Source: Janthinobacterium sp. 344
GTDB taxonomy: Bacteria > Pseudomonadota > Gammaproteobacteria > Burkholderiales > Burkholderiaceae_D
DNA: 64,000 nt
Assembly: GCF_900112025.1 (NCBI RefSeq)
Contig: NZ_FOKL01000001.1
Coordinates: 546,762-610,761, forward strand
Direction of reading: 5' to 3'
Part shown: positions 6,940 through 14,856 of the stretch, piece by piece
Layout of the letters: every line of letters starts with the position of its first letter
Numbering within the stretch: position 1 is the first letter of the stretch
Notes under the pieces: generated by a model
The model's input: only the letters and a program-made list of their open reading frames with translations
The model's database searches: none
What the model was told of the DNA's origin: nothing
Program-made: the position numbers and the translations under genes

Positions 6940-8433
6940 TCACGTCCCCTTTGCCGCTTGCGCATGGCGCTGGCGGCGCCGGCGCAGCCACACGCACAGC
7001 GCGAGCAGCAGCAGGATGCCCACCACGCCAGCGGGCAGCATGAACGGCTGCGCACGGGCTAGCACGGGTTTCTCGCCGCCGCTGCGCGCCTGCGCCACAT
7101 AGGCGGGCGTGACCGACACGTCCGGGTTGCCGTACCGCTTCAACACGTAGTTGGCGATCGAGGCGATCTGCTCGTCCGTGAGCGGCTGCACGTACGAGCG
7201 CTGGTCGAAGCGGGGCATGAAGGCTTCATGCGTTTCCCCTTCGATCTTGCGCTCGACGCCGAACAAAATGGCCGATACCAGATTCGCCGGCGTGGCGCCG
7301 CCCGTCGCCGTATTGTTGAACAGGGCCGGATACGCCTGCCCCGTGCTGCCGGCGCCGCTGGCCGAATGGCAGCTGGCGCAATAGCCGGAAAACAGCACCG
7401 CGCCGCTGTTGAGCGAATGGTGCTCGGTGGAACTGGCCATGCCCCGCAACGCCGGCTCTTCACTGGCCGCGCTGCCATGGCTGAACGCGGCCTTCTGCTG
7501 CCCGGGCGCGCGCACGGGCGGCACCGTGCGCAGCCAGGCGACGATGGCCGCCACGTCATCGTCGCGCAAGAATTGCAGGCTGTTCTGGATGGCTTCGGCC
7601 ATGCCGCCCGCCGCCTGCCCCTTGCCTTCCACGTGGCCCGTCTTCAGGTACGCCGTGAGCTCGGCATCCGTCCACGCGCCGATGCCGCTGACCTTGTCGG
7701 AGGTAATGTTCGGCGCATGCCAGGAGCCGAGCGAGGCGCCCGCCAGCGTCTGGCTGCCGATTTCCGCCATCAGCGCGTTGCGCGGCGTATGGCAGGCGCT
7801 GCAGTGCGCCAGGCCTTCGGCCAGGTAGGCGCCACGGTTGATCTGCGCGCTTTTTGCCGGGTCCGGCACGAAGCGTTTATTGTCGAGGAACAAGGTATTC
7901 CAGCCCAGCATGGACAGGCGCACATTGAACGGGAAAGGCAGGGCCGTCTGGCGCGCGGGCTCATCGACGGGCTGGACGGCCTGCATGAAGTAGTAATACA
8001 GGTCGCCCACATCCGTATCCGTCAGCTGCGCATAGCTGGTATAGGGCATGGCCGGGTACAGATGGCTGCCGTCGGCGCGCACGCCTTCGCGCAGCGCGCG
8101 CGCAAAGTCGCTTTCCGTGTAATGGCCGATGCCACCCTTTTTCGACGGCGTGATATTCGTCGCATAGATCGTGCCCAGCGGCGAATCGATGGCATAGCCG
8201 CCCGCGTACGGCTTGCCGCCGGCGGCCGTATGGCACGCCATGCAATCGGCGGCGATGGCCAGGTAGCGGCCCCGCTCCAGGCGCGCATCGGGGTTGGCAG
8301 CCACGGGGGCGGCCGGACGGTCCGGCGTCAGGGTGACGGGCGGTGCCGAGGCCGGCACGGATGCGGGCACGGCGGCAATGGCGCCGCCGGCCAGCAAGGC
8401 CACGCCGAGGGCAAGGGACAGGCGGCGCATCAT
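6940..8433 (-). CDS. tri-haem cytochrome c subunit of membrane sugar/alcohol dehydrogenase
   Basis: A 497-residue membrane-bound cytochrome c. An N-terminal signal (RRLSLALGVALLAGGAIA) exports it. Three CxxCH haem sites follow (CMACH, CSACH, CASCH), and a C-terminal helix (LPAGVVGILLLLALCVWL) with a basic tail anchors it. This is the layout of the cytochrome subunit of gluconate 2-dehydrogenase, fructose dehydrogenase and FAD-sorbitol dehydrogenase, which passes electrons to ubiquinone. The ATG at 8433 follows a GGGAGG site and overlaps the flavoprotein stop (ATGA), so it is the third gene of the operon. Substrate is set by the flavoprotein, not this subunit. Confidence 0.9.
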   Translation of the reverse strand: MMRRLSLALGVALLAGGAIAAVPASVPASAPPVTLTPDRPAAPVAANPDARLERGRYLAIAADCMACHTAAGGKPYAGGYAIDSPLGTIYATNITPSKKGGIGHYTESDFARALREGVRADGSHLYPAMPYTSYAQLTDTDVGDLYYYFMQAVQPVDEPARQTALPFPFNVRLSMLGWNTLFLDNKRFVPDPAKSAQINRGAYLAEGLAHCSACHTPRNALMAEIGSQTLAGASLGSWHAPNITSDKVSGIGAWTDAELTAYLKTGHVEGKGQAAGGMAEAIQNSLQFLRDDDVAAIVAWLRTVPPVRAPGQQKAAFSHGSAASEEPALRGMASSTEHHSLNSGAVLFSGYCASCHSASGAGSTGQAYPALFNNTATGGATPANLVSAILFGVERKIEGETHEAFMPRFDQRSYVQPLTDEQIASIANYVLKRYGNPDVSVTPAYVAQARSGGEKPVLARAQPFMLPAGVVGILLLLALCVWLRRRRQRHAQAAKGT

Positions 8434-10088
8434 GCCGCCTCCCTTGCCAGGATACGGGCGATGTCGTCGGCCGCGCGCAAACCGAGCGCAGCCATGCTGA
8501 GGGTGGTGTTCACCACGCTGGCCGATGGCATGGCGCCGCCGCCGGGCAGCCACAGGTTGGCGTGGTCGTGCGCGCGGCAATTGCCGTCGACCACGGAGTC
8601 GGCGCGGTTGCTGCCCATGATGACGCCGCCCATGATGTGGTTGTTGGCGTTCAGGCTGCTGGTGATATTGAATTCCACGGCACCGAACAGCTTGCCGATG
8701 TGTTCCAGCTGCGCATGCGCGGCCTTCGCGCCATCGCGCACGTAGTCGCCCACGTCGTAATAAATATCCGGGCAGGCCAGGCCCAGCGGGTCCTTGCGCG
8801 TCTTGCTCAAGGTTAAACGGTTATGCGCTTCCGGCAAGGGTTCCAGGCTGATCGACAGGTCCACGCCAAAGGCGGCGCGGCGGCGGATCTCATCATCGAG
8901 ATCCTTGCCCACCAGGCCCAGTTTCAGCGACTGCTGGGTAGCGGGCCCCACGCGGGTGATATTGTTCAGGATCATCTTGTTGGCCGAGTACCGCGCGCGG
9001 AAGGCGCCATCGCGCGGCCCCACCAGGCAGCTGCTCTGCGCCGGACCACGTCCTGTCCAGATCGGCTCATTGGCGAGGAAGGTACAGTGGAAGCCGGAAT
9101 GGTCCATCATGTTGCGGCCCACCTGGTCCGAACTGTTGGCGATGCCGTTCGGATTGTTCCGGTTCGCCGCCAGCAGCAGCAAGCGCGGCGTCTCGATGCC
9201 ATTGCAGGCGATGACGAAGGCCTTGCCCGTCGCCATGTGCGATTGTTTCTTGGCGTCGTACCAGTGCACGGCCGTCACGCGGTTGTTCTGGTCCGTGTCG
9301 ATGCGGTAGACAACGGCCTCGGCCAGCACGCCCGCGCCTTTCAGCTCGGCGCGCTCCACATGGTGGATGCCGTTGTACATGGCGCCGATCGGGCAGATCG
9401 GCTGGCAATTGTTGTTGCCGCAGCAGGTGGGACGCCCCTGCCACGGGCGCGTCGAGCGGCCTTGCGGGATCGGCACGGAACGGTAGCCGTGCGGGTTGAC
9501 CACCTCGGCGAAGCGCTTGTCGCCATAGCCCCAGGGCACCATGTCCATCGGATACGGCGCGCTGCGCTCGCTGGGCGACTGCAGCGCGGGATCATTGGGA
9601 CCGGCCACGCCCATTTCCTGCTCGGCGCGGCAATAATAGGGTTCCAGCTCATCGTAGGAAATGGCCCAGTCCCGCCCTACCCCATAGTCGCTCTTCATGC
9701 GCATGTCGGACGGCAAGTGGCGCCAGCACGACGCGGCCCAGTGCCAGGTGGTGCCGCCGACCGTGCGCAGATAGCCCTGCTGGAAACTGCTGCCGCTGGG
9801 GCCGGACAGTTCCACGTAATTATTCTTCGGAAAATACAGGGGCGCCGGCGCGTTGTCCGCCTGCGGATACAGGCCCTGGAAGTCGGAACCGACGCGGTTT
9901 TCAAATGGCATGTTGCGCCAGTTTTCCACGGCCTGCCCCCGCTCGATGCGCAGGCCCGCTTCCAGCATGATCACGGAATGGCCCTGCGCGGCCAGCTGGT
10001 CGGCCATCATGGCGCCGACCACGCCGGAACCGACGATGACGACATCGGCGACGACGTCGCCATTACTCTTGAATTGGGGTGATTTCAT
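8430..10088 (-). CDS. GMC-family FAD flavoprotein subunit of sugar/alcohol dehydrogenase
   Basis: A 552-residue GMC oxidoreductase, the catalytic subunit. The Rossmann FAD site is VVIVGSGVVGAMMADQL (about 16-32), followed by an LEAG turn. GGTTWHWAASCWR is the substrate/FAD loop, and the C-terminal GMC segment ends HDHANLWLPGGGAMPS...NTTLSMAALGLRAAD. A CCGNNNCQPICPIGAMY cysteine cluster (CCGNNNCQPIC) is like the iron-sulfur/cysteine region of gluconate and fructose dehydrogenases. It lacks its own export signal, so it probably moves to the periplasm with the TAT-dependent small subunit. The start at 10088 overlaps the small-subunit stop (ATGA). Likely substrate is a sugar, sugar acid or polyol; which one is not visible. 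Confidence 0.88.
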   Translation of the reverse strand: MKSPQFKSNGDVVADVVIVGSGVVGAMMADQLAAQGHSVIMLEAGLRIERGQAVENWRNMPFENRVGSDFQGLYPQADNAPAPLYFPKNNYVELSGPSGSSFQQGYLRTVGGTTWHWAASCWRHLPSDMRMKSDYGVGRDWAISYDELEPYYCRAEQEMGVAGPNDPALQSPSERSAPYPMDMVPWGYGDKRFAEVVNPHGYRSVPIPQGRSTRPWQGRPTCCGNNNCQPICPIGAMYNGIHHVERAELKGAGVLAEAVVYRIDTDQNNRVTAVHWYDAKKQSHMATGKAFVIACNGIETPRLLLLAANRNNPNGIANSSDQVGRNMMDHSGFHCTFLANEPIWTGRGPAQSSCLVGPRDGAFRARYSANKMILNNITRVGPATQQSLKLGLVGKDLDDEIRRRAAFGVDLSISLEPLPEAHNRLTLSKTRKDPLGLACPDIYYDVGDYVRDGAKAAHAQLEHIGKLFGAVEFNITSSLNANNHIMGGVIMGSNRADSVVDGNCRAHDHANLWLPGGGAMPSASVVNTTLSMAALGLRAADDIARILAREAA

Positions 10089-10741
10089 TTTGCTTGTTTG
10101 CCTTTGGGTTCGGGAGTGCCGGTGGTGGCCGGGGCGGGCACGGGCTTCGGTGCCACGGGCGCGGAAACGCCCACGGCGGGCGGCGCCTTGAGCCACCACA
10201 AGGGGCCGTAATTGCAATAAGTCGGCACGACCTGACCATCGGCCACCGTGCGGTACATCAACGCTTCCGCATAGGCGACGACGATGGACTTGGTGCCGTT
10301 GGCTGCCTGGCCGGCCACGGTGCCCGTGTACCAGGCGGCCACGATGGCCAGCGCCAGCGCGCGCAGGCCAGGATCGGCGGCGCTGGCGGCCGCCAGCAGG
10401 GCCTTGGCTTCCTGGCCCGTGACGAGCAGCGCGCCCAGCCGCGGCAACTGCTCGGCAAAACCGGGCACATTGGTGCGCATGGCCTGCTCGATGCGGCTTG
10501 CCGTGCCGGCAGACAAATCGCGGTGGCCCGTGATGGTTTGCGACAGGGTGTAGAACAGCATGCTGCCAGGCACCAGGCCGGTGGCGGGCGCGCTGGCCGG
10601 CGCCTGCATGGCGGCCGACAGGGGATTGCTCCAGAAACCGGCCTGTGCCAGCAAAGCGGCCAGGCCGATCAGGGCATGCCGGCGGCTGATGCGTGGTAGG
10701 GATGAGGATGCTTCAGATGCTGCGCTGCCTGAATGTGTCAT
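10085..10741 (-). CDS. TAT-exported small subunit of sugar dehydrogenase
   Basis: A 218-residue gluconate 2-dehydrogenase subunit-3/sorbitol dehydrogenase small-subunit type protein. The N-terminus has a twin-arginine motif SRRHALIG (about 19-26) before a hydrophobic stretch. The C-terminal half carries the family signature YCNYGPLWWLKAP, then a Pro/Ala-rich tail. In this family the small subunit chaperones the FAD subunit through the Tat pathway. The ATG at 10741 follows GGGAG. It is the first gene of the small subunit-flavoprotein-cytochrome operon; both junctions are 4-base ATGA overlaps, which favours equal subunit synthesis. Confidence 0.85.
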   Translation of the reverse strand: MTHSGSAASEASSSLPRISRRHALIGLAALLAQAGFWSNPLSAAMQAPASAPATGLVPGSMLFYTLSQTITGHRDLSAGTASRIEQAMRTNVPGFAEQLPRLGALLVTGQEAKALLAAASAADPGLRALALAIVAAWYTGTVAGQAANGTKSIVVAYAEALMYRTVADGQVVPTYCNYGPLWWLKAPPAVGVSAPVAPKPVPAPATTGTPEPKGKQAK

Positions 10742-10794
10742 GAGACTCCCGCAAGACTTGTTGTTTTGTTGACTTGGATGATTGCGCTAAATCA

Positions 10795-10808
10795 CATTTG
10801 AACAAATG
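10795..10808. repeat. inverted repeat CATTTG-AA-CAAATG, candidate operator
   Basis: Two perfect 6-base arms separated by 2 bases, 54 bases upstream of the sugar dehydrogenase start and just downstream of its candidate promoter. Position fits a repressor site. No regulator gene is adjacent. Confidence 0.4.
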
Positions 10809-10825
10809 AAATTCATCGCGTCATT

Positions 10826-10852
10826 ATCATACAGAAATAAATTGTTTGCCAA
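10826..10852 (-). promoter_or_regulatory. candidate promoter of the sugar dehydrogenase operon
   Basis: Minus strand reads TTGGCA (10847-10852), then TATGAT (10826-10831) with a short 15-base spacer; TGATAA two bases on gives 17. Sequence-only prediction. Confidence 0.4.
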
Positions 10853-11068
10853 TGTAGTATTACTACTGGAACACGGCATGCAAGATGGTGGGCACCGAGC
10901 AAGGCCTGTTCGCGCAGACTGGCGGTATCGCGCCGCCAGCGCGCACGGCGTGCCGAGTGGCCGTGTCCTGACCCGGCGGTTTCATCACCCGCGCGCGGTG
11001 GCTGGAAAAGCCTGCGGGAAGGGACGCTTTATACGCTGCGTTGCGGATTGCACGCAATAACACTGTAT

Positions 11069-11097
11069 TTGCAATAACAGAGTGAAGTTTATATAAA
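11069..11097 (+). promoter_or_regulatory. sigma-70-like promoter of tail-collar gene 1
   Basis: TTGCAA (11069-11074), 17-base spacer, TATAAA (11092-11097), inside an AT-rich island in otherwise GC-rich DNA, about 100 bases before the ATG. Confidence 0.55.
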
Positions 11098-11203
11098 AGT
11101 AAATTAATATAAGCGCGCTGCATTGGAAAAATACTGCGCCCGCCGTCAGAATAAACAGCGCCGGGACAATCACGACTGACCCCATACTTGAAAGGCATTC
11201 ATC

Positions 11204-11899
11204 ATGGATAGTTTTATTGGCACGATAATGGCCGTTGGCTTCAATTTTGCCCCGCGCGGCTGGATGACCTGCAGCGGGCAATTATTATCGATCAACAGCA
11301 ACAGTGCCTTGTTTGCGCTGCTGGGCACGCAATATGGCGGCGATGGCGTCAACACCTTCGGCCTGCCCGACCTGCGCGGCCGGGTTGCCGTCGGCGCCAA
11401 CAACGGTGTCGCGGGACGCATCACGGCTGTGAACGGCACTGCTGGTGGCGCCCTCACCAGTGCCGTGACCGGCACCGGCACCGGCACCGTGACAGGCTCG
11501 CTGACCGTGGCCAACTTGCCTGCCCACAACCATACGGCGACATTCACGCCAAGTGGTGGCGGCTCGACCACCGTAGCCATCAAGGTCAGCACCGATGCCG
11601 CCACCACCGCCACCCCCAGCAGCACCAGCTATCTGGCGGTCGGCAAATCGTCGGGCGCACAGACCCCTTTCCTGTACCGCAATGATATCGGCGCGGGCAG
11701 CACCAACCTGGCGAGCGACATGGCGACGGTTTCCGGCGGCGGCTCAGGCGGCACGGTGACGGTCGACAATACGGGCACCGGCTCCCCGCTGGCCTTGCCC
11801 GCGACCGTCAACCTTGCAGGCACCGCGGCGACCGTGCCGCCATTCCAGGGCGTGCTGTATATTATCTGCGTCGAAGGTCTTTTCCCAAGCCGAAATTAA
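11204..11899 (+). CDS. phage tail collar domain protein (MdpB-like), copy 1
   Basis: A 231-residue tail-collar-domain protein of the microcystin-dependent-protein (MdpB/COG4675) type. The N-terminal collar domain (about 5-65) reads FIGTIMAVGFNFAPRGWMTC, then GQLLSINSNSALFALLG and YGGDGVNTFGLPDLRGRV. The middle is Ser/Thr/Gly-rich, as in fibre shafts, and the C-terminus VPPFQGVLYIICVEGLFPSRN is the characteristic closing strand. No other phage structural gene is present, so this is not a prophage remnant. Such proteins form paralogous sets in soil bacteria with unknown role, possibly secreted fibres or adhesins. It has its own promoter and terminator and is similar in design to the next gene. 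Confidence 0.9.
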   Translation: MDSFIGTIMAVGFNFAPRGWMTCSGQLLSINSNSALFALLGTQYGGDGVNTFGLPDLRGRVAVGANNGVAGRITAVNGTAGGALTSAVTGTGTGTVTGSLTVANLPAHNHTATFTPSGGGSTTVAIKVSTDAATTATPSSTSYLAVGKSSGAQTPFLYRNDIGAGSTNLASDMATVSGGGSGGTVTVDNTGTGSPLALPATVNLAGTAATVPPFQGVLYIICVEGLFPSRN

Positions 11900-11930
11900 T
11901 AAAATAATATTTATTTTTAATCAATAACAT

Positions 11931-11957
11931 AAAAAAGTGCGCGTGCCGCACTTTTTT
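11931..11957 (+). terminator. intrinsic terminator of tail-collar gene 1
   Basis: Stem AAAAAAGTGCG / CGCACTTTTTT with a 5-base loop and a built-in T-tract, 31 bases after the stop codon. Confidence 0.85.
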
Positions 11958-12052
11958 ATGTCGACGCAAGCCCGTCCGATAAGCCGCCGCGCCGCCAGGA
12001 CCGCAAAGCGAACACAAGTAAAATATTCCGCATCATTCAAAAACCAAAATCG

Positions 12053-12080
12053 TTGACTTGGCCCGGGATCATATTATGAT
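12053..12080 (+). promoter_or_regulatory. sigma-70-like promoter of tail-collar gene 2
   Basis: TTGACT (12053-12058), 16-base spacer, TATGAT (12075-12080), about 100 bases before the start codon, similar distance to that seen for copy 1. Confidence 0.65.
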
Positions 12081-12181
12081 GGACGGGGTTTCATAATCCG
12101 CCCTGCCTTTTTCCAGTCGACCGGAAGAACGTCTTGCGCTCAAAAATTCACTGCAATTTCCTCTTTATCAAGGATGAAAGA

Positions 12182-12892
12182 ATGGATCCAATTTTAGGTA
12201 CGGTTATCTTGTCGGCCTTTCCCTTCGCGCCGCAAGGCTGGATGTTCTGCAATGGCCAATTGCTCAACATCCGCCAATATACGGCGCTGTATTCGCTGCT
12301 CGGCACCGCGTATGGCGGCGATGGCGTGAACACCTTCGCGCTGCCCGACCTGGCGGGACGCATTCCCGTCGCCCTGAACGGCACGGCCGCGCCCGACCGC
12401 ATCGTGACCGCCGCCGTCGCGACGCCTGGTGGCAACGGCACGCCAAAGATGGGCGATAAACTGGCCGCCAACGTACGCCTGAGCAGCACGGGCACGGCCA
12501 GCGTGGCCTTGCAGGAAACCAACCTGCCGTCCCACACCCACACCGCAACCGCCTCGTCCACGCCCGCGTCGGTGACCATGAAGATCACCGCCAGCCTGGA
12601 TGCGGGCAGCGGCGTCACGCCCATGGCAAACGGCTATCTGGCGGTGTCCAAGGCAAACGGCGCCAGCGTGTCCAGCATTTACACGACGGCCATCGGTCCA
12701 GCCGGCAGCGTGGAATTGGCAGGCGGCACGGGGCAGGTGAGCGTGACACCGACCATCACCAATTCCAACACGGGCAACGGCACGCCGCTGCAGGCGCCGG
12801 TGACCGTGACGGCAGCGGCAGCGCCAACGCCGCCGTTCCTGGCGATGCAATACATCATCGCCGTCGAAGGCAATTATCCGATGCGTAACTGA
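12182..12892 (+). CDS. phage tail collar domain protein (MdpB-like), copy 2
   Basis: A 236-residue paralogue of the preceding gene. The collar domain reads ILGTVILSAFPFAPQGWMFC, NGQLLNIRQYTALYSLLG and YGGDGVNTFALPDLAGRI. A Thr/Ala/Gly-rich shaft follows, and the end PPFLAMQYIIAVEGNYPMRN matches the family terminus. The ATG at 12182 has AAGGA seven bases upstream; an earlier in-frame ATG at 12134 lacks one and would add a non-conserved leader. The two copies share the conserved ends but differ in the shaft, which suggests old duplication. The gene has its own promoter and terminator. Role unknown; probably a surface or secreted fibre. Confidence 0.9.
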   Translation: MDPILGTVILSAFPFAPQGWMFCNGQLLNIRQYTALYSLLGTAYGGDGVNTFALPDLAGRIPVALNGTAAPDRIVTAAVATPGGNGTPKMGDKLAANVRLSSTGTASVALQETNLPSHTHTATASSTPASVTMKITASLDAGSGVTPMANGYLAVSKANGASVSSIYTTAIGPAGSVELAGGTGQVSVTPTITNSNTGNGTPLQAPVTVTAAAAPTPPFLAMQYIIAVEGNYPMRN

Positions 12893-12907
12893 TACGCCAG
12901 GAACTCT

Positions 12908-12940
12908 ACGGATGGGCCGGCCAACAGCCCATCCGTTTGT
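12908..12940 (+). terminator. intrinsic terminator of tail-collar gene 2
   Basis: 10-bp perfect stem ACGGATGGGC / GCCCATCCGT with a 9-base loop, followed by a short T-rich run. It lies between converging genes. Confidence 0.7.
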
Positions 12941-13920
12941 CAAACGATGCGGCAGGCCAGCCCCGGCTCCCTGCCGAGCATGTAAGTAAAGTCGAGCACC
13001 TCGCCGCCGGTGAGGGCGGGCTTGCCAGGCAGCGGCAAGGGCAGGTTCAAGCTGCAATCATAGTCACCGAGCACAACGTCGCCATGTACGCGGATGCGCG
13101 TGAGCAGGCGCGGCGCCTGCTCCAGCTTGGCCGGCACGCGCAGGCGCGCGCCAGGCAAGCGACTCCCTTCGCCCGCCGGCAAGCCGCCCTCCTCCCACGC
13201 CGCGATCGTCTGTGCCGTCAAGGCAAATACGGTACCCCATTCGCCGCAGACATCCTCCGGCGTGCGGCGCGGCAAGCCCAGATGCACCGTCACGGCGGCC
13301 GGCAGCAGCGCGGCCGAAGGCGCCTGCACATGCAGGTTGCGCATGATGGCCACCTGCGGTTCCTTGCCCAGGGCCGTGTTCATGGTTTCGCTGATGATCA
13401 CGTCGGGCATGCCGTCGGCGGGGATGCGGTAGGCGGCCGCATCGGCGCAAATATAGTCCGACACGTGGCCGGCGTAGCCGAGTTCCCCGATCAGCGCGCG
13501 CGCATAGCCGAGGGTATGCGCGTGCACTTCGAGGATGCACAACTGCACCTGCTGCTCGCTCAGCAGCGCCATCAGCGGCAGGGCCAGCAAGGCAAACGGT
13601 CCGCTGCCCGCATACAGTACCCGCACCGGCCGGTCCGCCCGCAGGCGCTGCGTCACCGCCTGCAGCAGGCCGCGCGTGAAGGCGGCGCTGCGCAGCGGTT
13701 CGCGCGCGCACAGGGCCGCCTGCACGGGCGATATGGCCCAGCCGCTGTCGAGAAAACTCTCGCCGTCCGTCATGCGGTCCGATGCCTGCATCGGCAAGGC
13801 ACAATGCCGCTCCGCCACACGCCGCAGACGGTCCATCTCGCCGATCAGGCTGGCAAGCGGGCGTTGCGGATCCGCGACAGCACGCGCAATACTGGCCAGC
13901 TCGGCCTGCGCCGCGCTCAC
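12940..13920 (-). CDS. SAM-dependent methyltransferase (PRMT-like fold)
   Basis: A 326-residue class I methyltransferase resembling the protein-arginine methyltransferase core. Motif I is VRVLYAGSGPFALLALPL, motif post-I ILEVHAHTLGYAR supplies the ribose-binding Glu, and PDVIISETMNTALGKEP resembles the acidic loop of PRMTs. A beta-rich C-terminal half (about 210-326) follows, as in PRMTs. I start at GTG 13920, which overlaps the stop of the DUF6916-like gene by 4 bases (GTGA); an ATG at 14001 would run deep into that gene. The coupling suggests it acts with or on that protein or on the neighbouring tail-collar proteins. Target residue and substrate are not known. Confidence 0.75.
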   Translation of the reverse strand: MSAAQAELASIARAVADPQRPLASLIGEMDRLRRVAERHCALPMQASDRMTDGESFLDSGWAISPVQAALCAREPLRSAAFTRGLLQAVTQRLRADRPVRVLYAGSGPFALLALPLMALLSEQQVQLCILEVHAHTLGYARALIGELGYAGHVSDYICADAAAYRIPADGMPDVIISETMNTALGKEPQVAIMRNLHVQAPSAALLPAAVTVHLGLPRRTPEDVCGEWGTVFALTAQTIAAWEEGGLPAGEGSRLPGARLRVPAKLEQAPRLLTRIRVHGDVVLGDYDCSLNLPLPLPGKPALTGGEVLDFTYMLGREPGLACRIV

Positions 13921-14240
13921 GAAAAACTCACCTGGTAGCGCTGCCGCCCCTCGTCCTGCGCCCTGGCGGGAAACGCGGGGGCGATCGGCCACAGGTACCA
14001 TTGCTGGCGACCCAGCAGTGGATGCTCGAGCACATATTGCCCCTCTTCCAGCAGCAGCTGGGCCGGGCCGCTGAAGATCAGCGACAGCGGCGTGCGAAAC
14101 GTTTCCGGCAAGCCGCGCCGTGGCAGCTCCAGCGCTTCATCCAGGCGCAAGGCCAGGAGTCCGCCCGAACAGTGGGCAAGGAATTCGGTCTGCAGGCAAG
14201 GCAACAACTGCTCCAGCGTGATCATCGGGGCGATATTCAT
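13917..14240 (-). CDS. DUF6916-like small protein
   Basis: A 107-residue beta-rich protein. The pattern is an N-terminal helix MITLEQLLPCLQTEF, then strands, then TPLSLIFSGPAQLLLEEGQYVLEHPLLG and a WYLWPIAPA strand, and a final RYQVSFS. This is the arrangement I know from DUF6916-type proteins that occur next to tail-collar (MdpB-like) genes. The ATG at 14240 has AGGA seven bases upstream. It is first in a two-gene minus-strand operon with the methyltransferase and diverges from the GNAT gene. Biochemical role unknown; the family call is from recalled pattern and not a search. Confidence 0.6.
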   Translation of the reverse strand: MNIAPMITLEQLLPCLQTEFLAHCSGGLLALRLDEALELPRRGLPETFRTPLSLIFSGPAQLLLEEGQYVLEHPLLGRQQWYLWPIAPAFPARAQDEGRQRYQVSFS

Positions 14241-14346
14241 TCAGGCATCCTGTAGTGATTGCAAGTGGGCGCAAAAATAGGCAGCATAGCAAATAGCCGC
14301 AGTCTCGTTAAGCAACTCCGTCAGTCCCCAACACTTTGGAGCCCTA

Positions 14347-14856
14347 GTGCACACATTGCCGCCGTTTCTCTCCCCCACCGCGCTGCCGGCGCCCTACCAG
14401 TTGCGCCCGCAGCACGATGCCGATGATGCCTTCGCAGCCACGCTGTACCGTTCCTCGCGCGACGACTTGCGCATGCTGCCAGGCGATCCCGCCTTCGTGG
14501 AACAATTGCTGGCCATGCAGCAGCGCGCGCAGATCCTCGGCTACCGCCAGGCCTATCCGCAAGCATCGTATCTGGTGCTGGAGCGCGAGGGCACAGCCAT
14601 TGGCCGGCTGGTGCTTGACCACGACGGCACGGTGCTGCGGCTGGTCGATATCGCCATCCTGCCCGAAGCGCAGAACCAGGGCGGCGGCGGCGCCGTGCTG
14701 CGCGGCTTGCAGGCGCTGGCCGGCGCGCGCCAGTGGCGTCTGGAACTGGGTGTCAACAAGAGCAACCTGGCCGCGCGCCGGCTGTACCAGCGGCTGGGAT
14801 TTCGCCTGCTGGCCGAGGACGCGCTGCAAGAGCAGCTGAGCTGGAGCGCCGCATGA
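14347..14856 (+). CDS. GNAT family N-acetyltransferase
   Basis: A 169-residue GNAT enzyme starting at GTG with GGAG five bases upstream. The central strand/acceptor region is IGRLVLDHDGTVLRLVDIAILPE (starts about residue 85). The pyrophosphate-binding loop is NQGGGGAVLRGL (a Q/R-x-x-G-x-G/A variant), and the C-terminal NKSNLAARRLYQRLGF is the standard alpha4/beta6 hallmark. It heads a three-gene operon (GNAT, hydroxylase-like, sulfotransferase), each junction a 4-base ATGA overlap. That grouping of modifying enzymes beside tail-collar genes suggests a shared substrate, which is not known. Confidence 0.88.
   Translation: MHTLPPFLSPTALPAPYQLRPQHDADDAFAATLYRSSRDDLRMLPGDPAFVEQLLAMQQRAQILGYRQAYPQASYLVLEREGTAIGRLVLDHDGTVLRLVDIAILPEAQNQGGGGAVLRGLQALAGARQWRLELGVNKSNLAARRLYQRLGFRLLAEDALQEQLSWSAA

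Larger units (their letters stand above)
10742..11203. other. divergent intergenic region, sugar dehydrogenase / tail-collar gene 1
   Basis: 462 bases. The left half is AT-rich and holds a candidate minus-strand promoter and an inverted repeat; the right half holds a plus-strand promoter (all annotated separately). The middle (about 10880-11050) is GC-rich with no convincing gene. Confidence 0.5.

Noticed and set aside
11204-12892. Prophage or tailocin
   Set aside because: Only tail-collar-domain genes are present. There is no baseplate, sheath, tube, lysis, capsid or integrase gene, and each collar gene has its own promoter and terminator.
13921-14001. ATG start at 14001 for the methyltransferase
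   Set aside because: It would overlap the DUF6916-like gene by about 85 bases; the GTG at 13920 gives a standard 4-base coupled junction.
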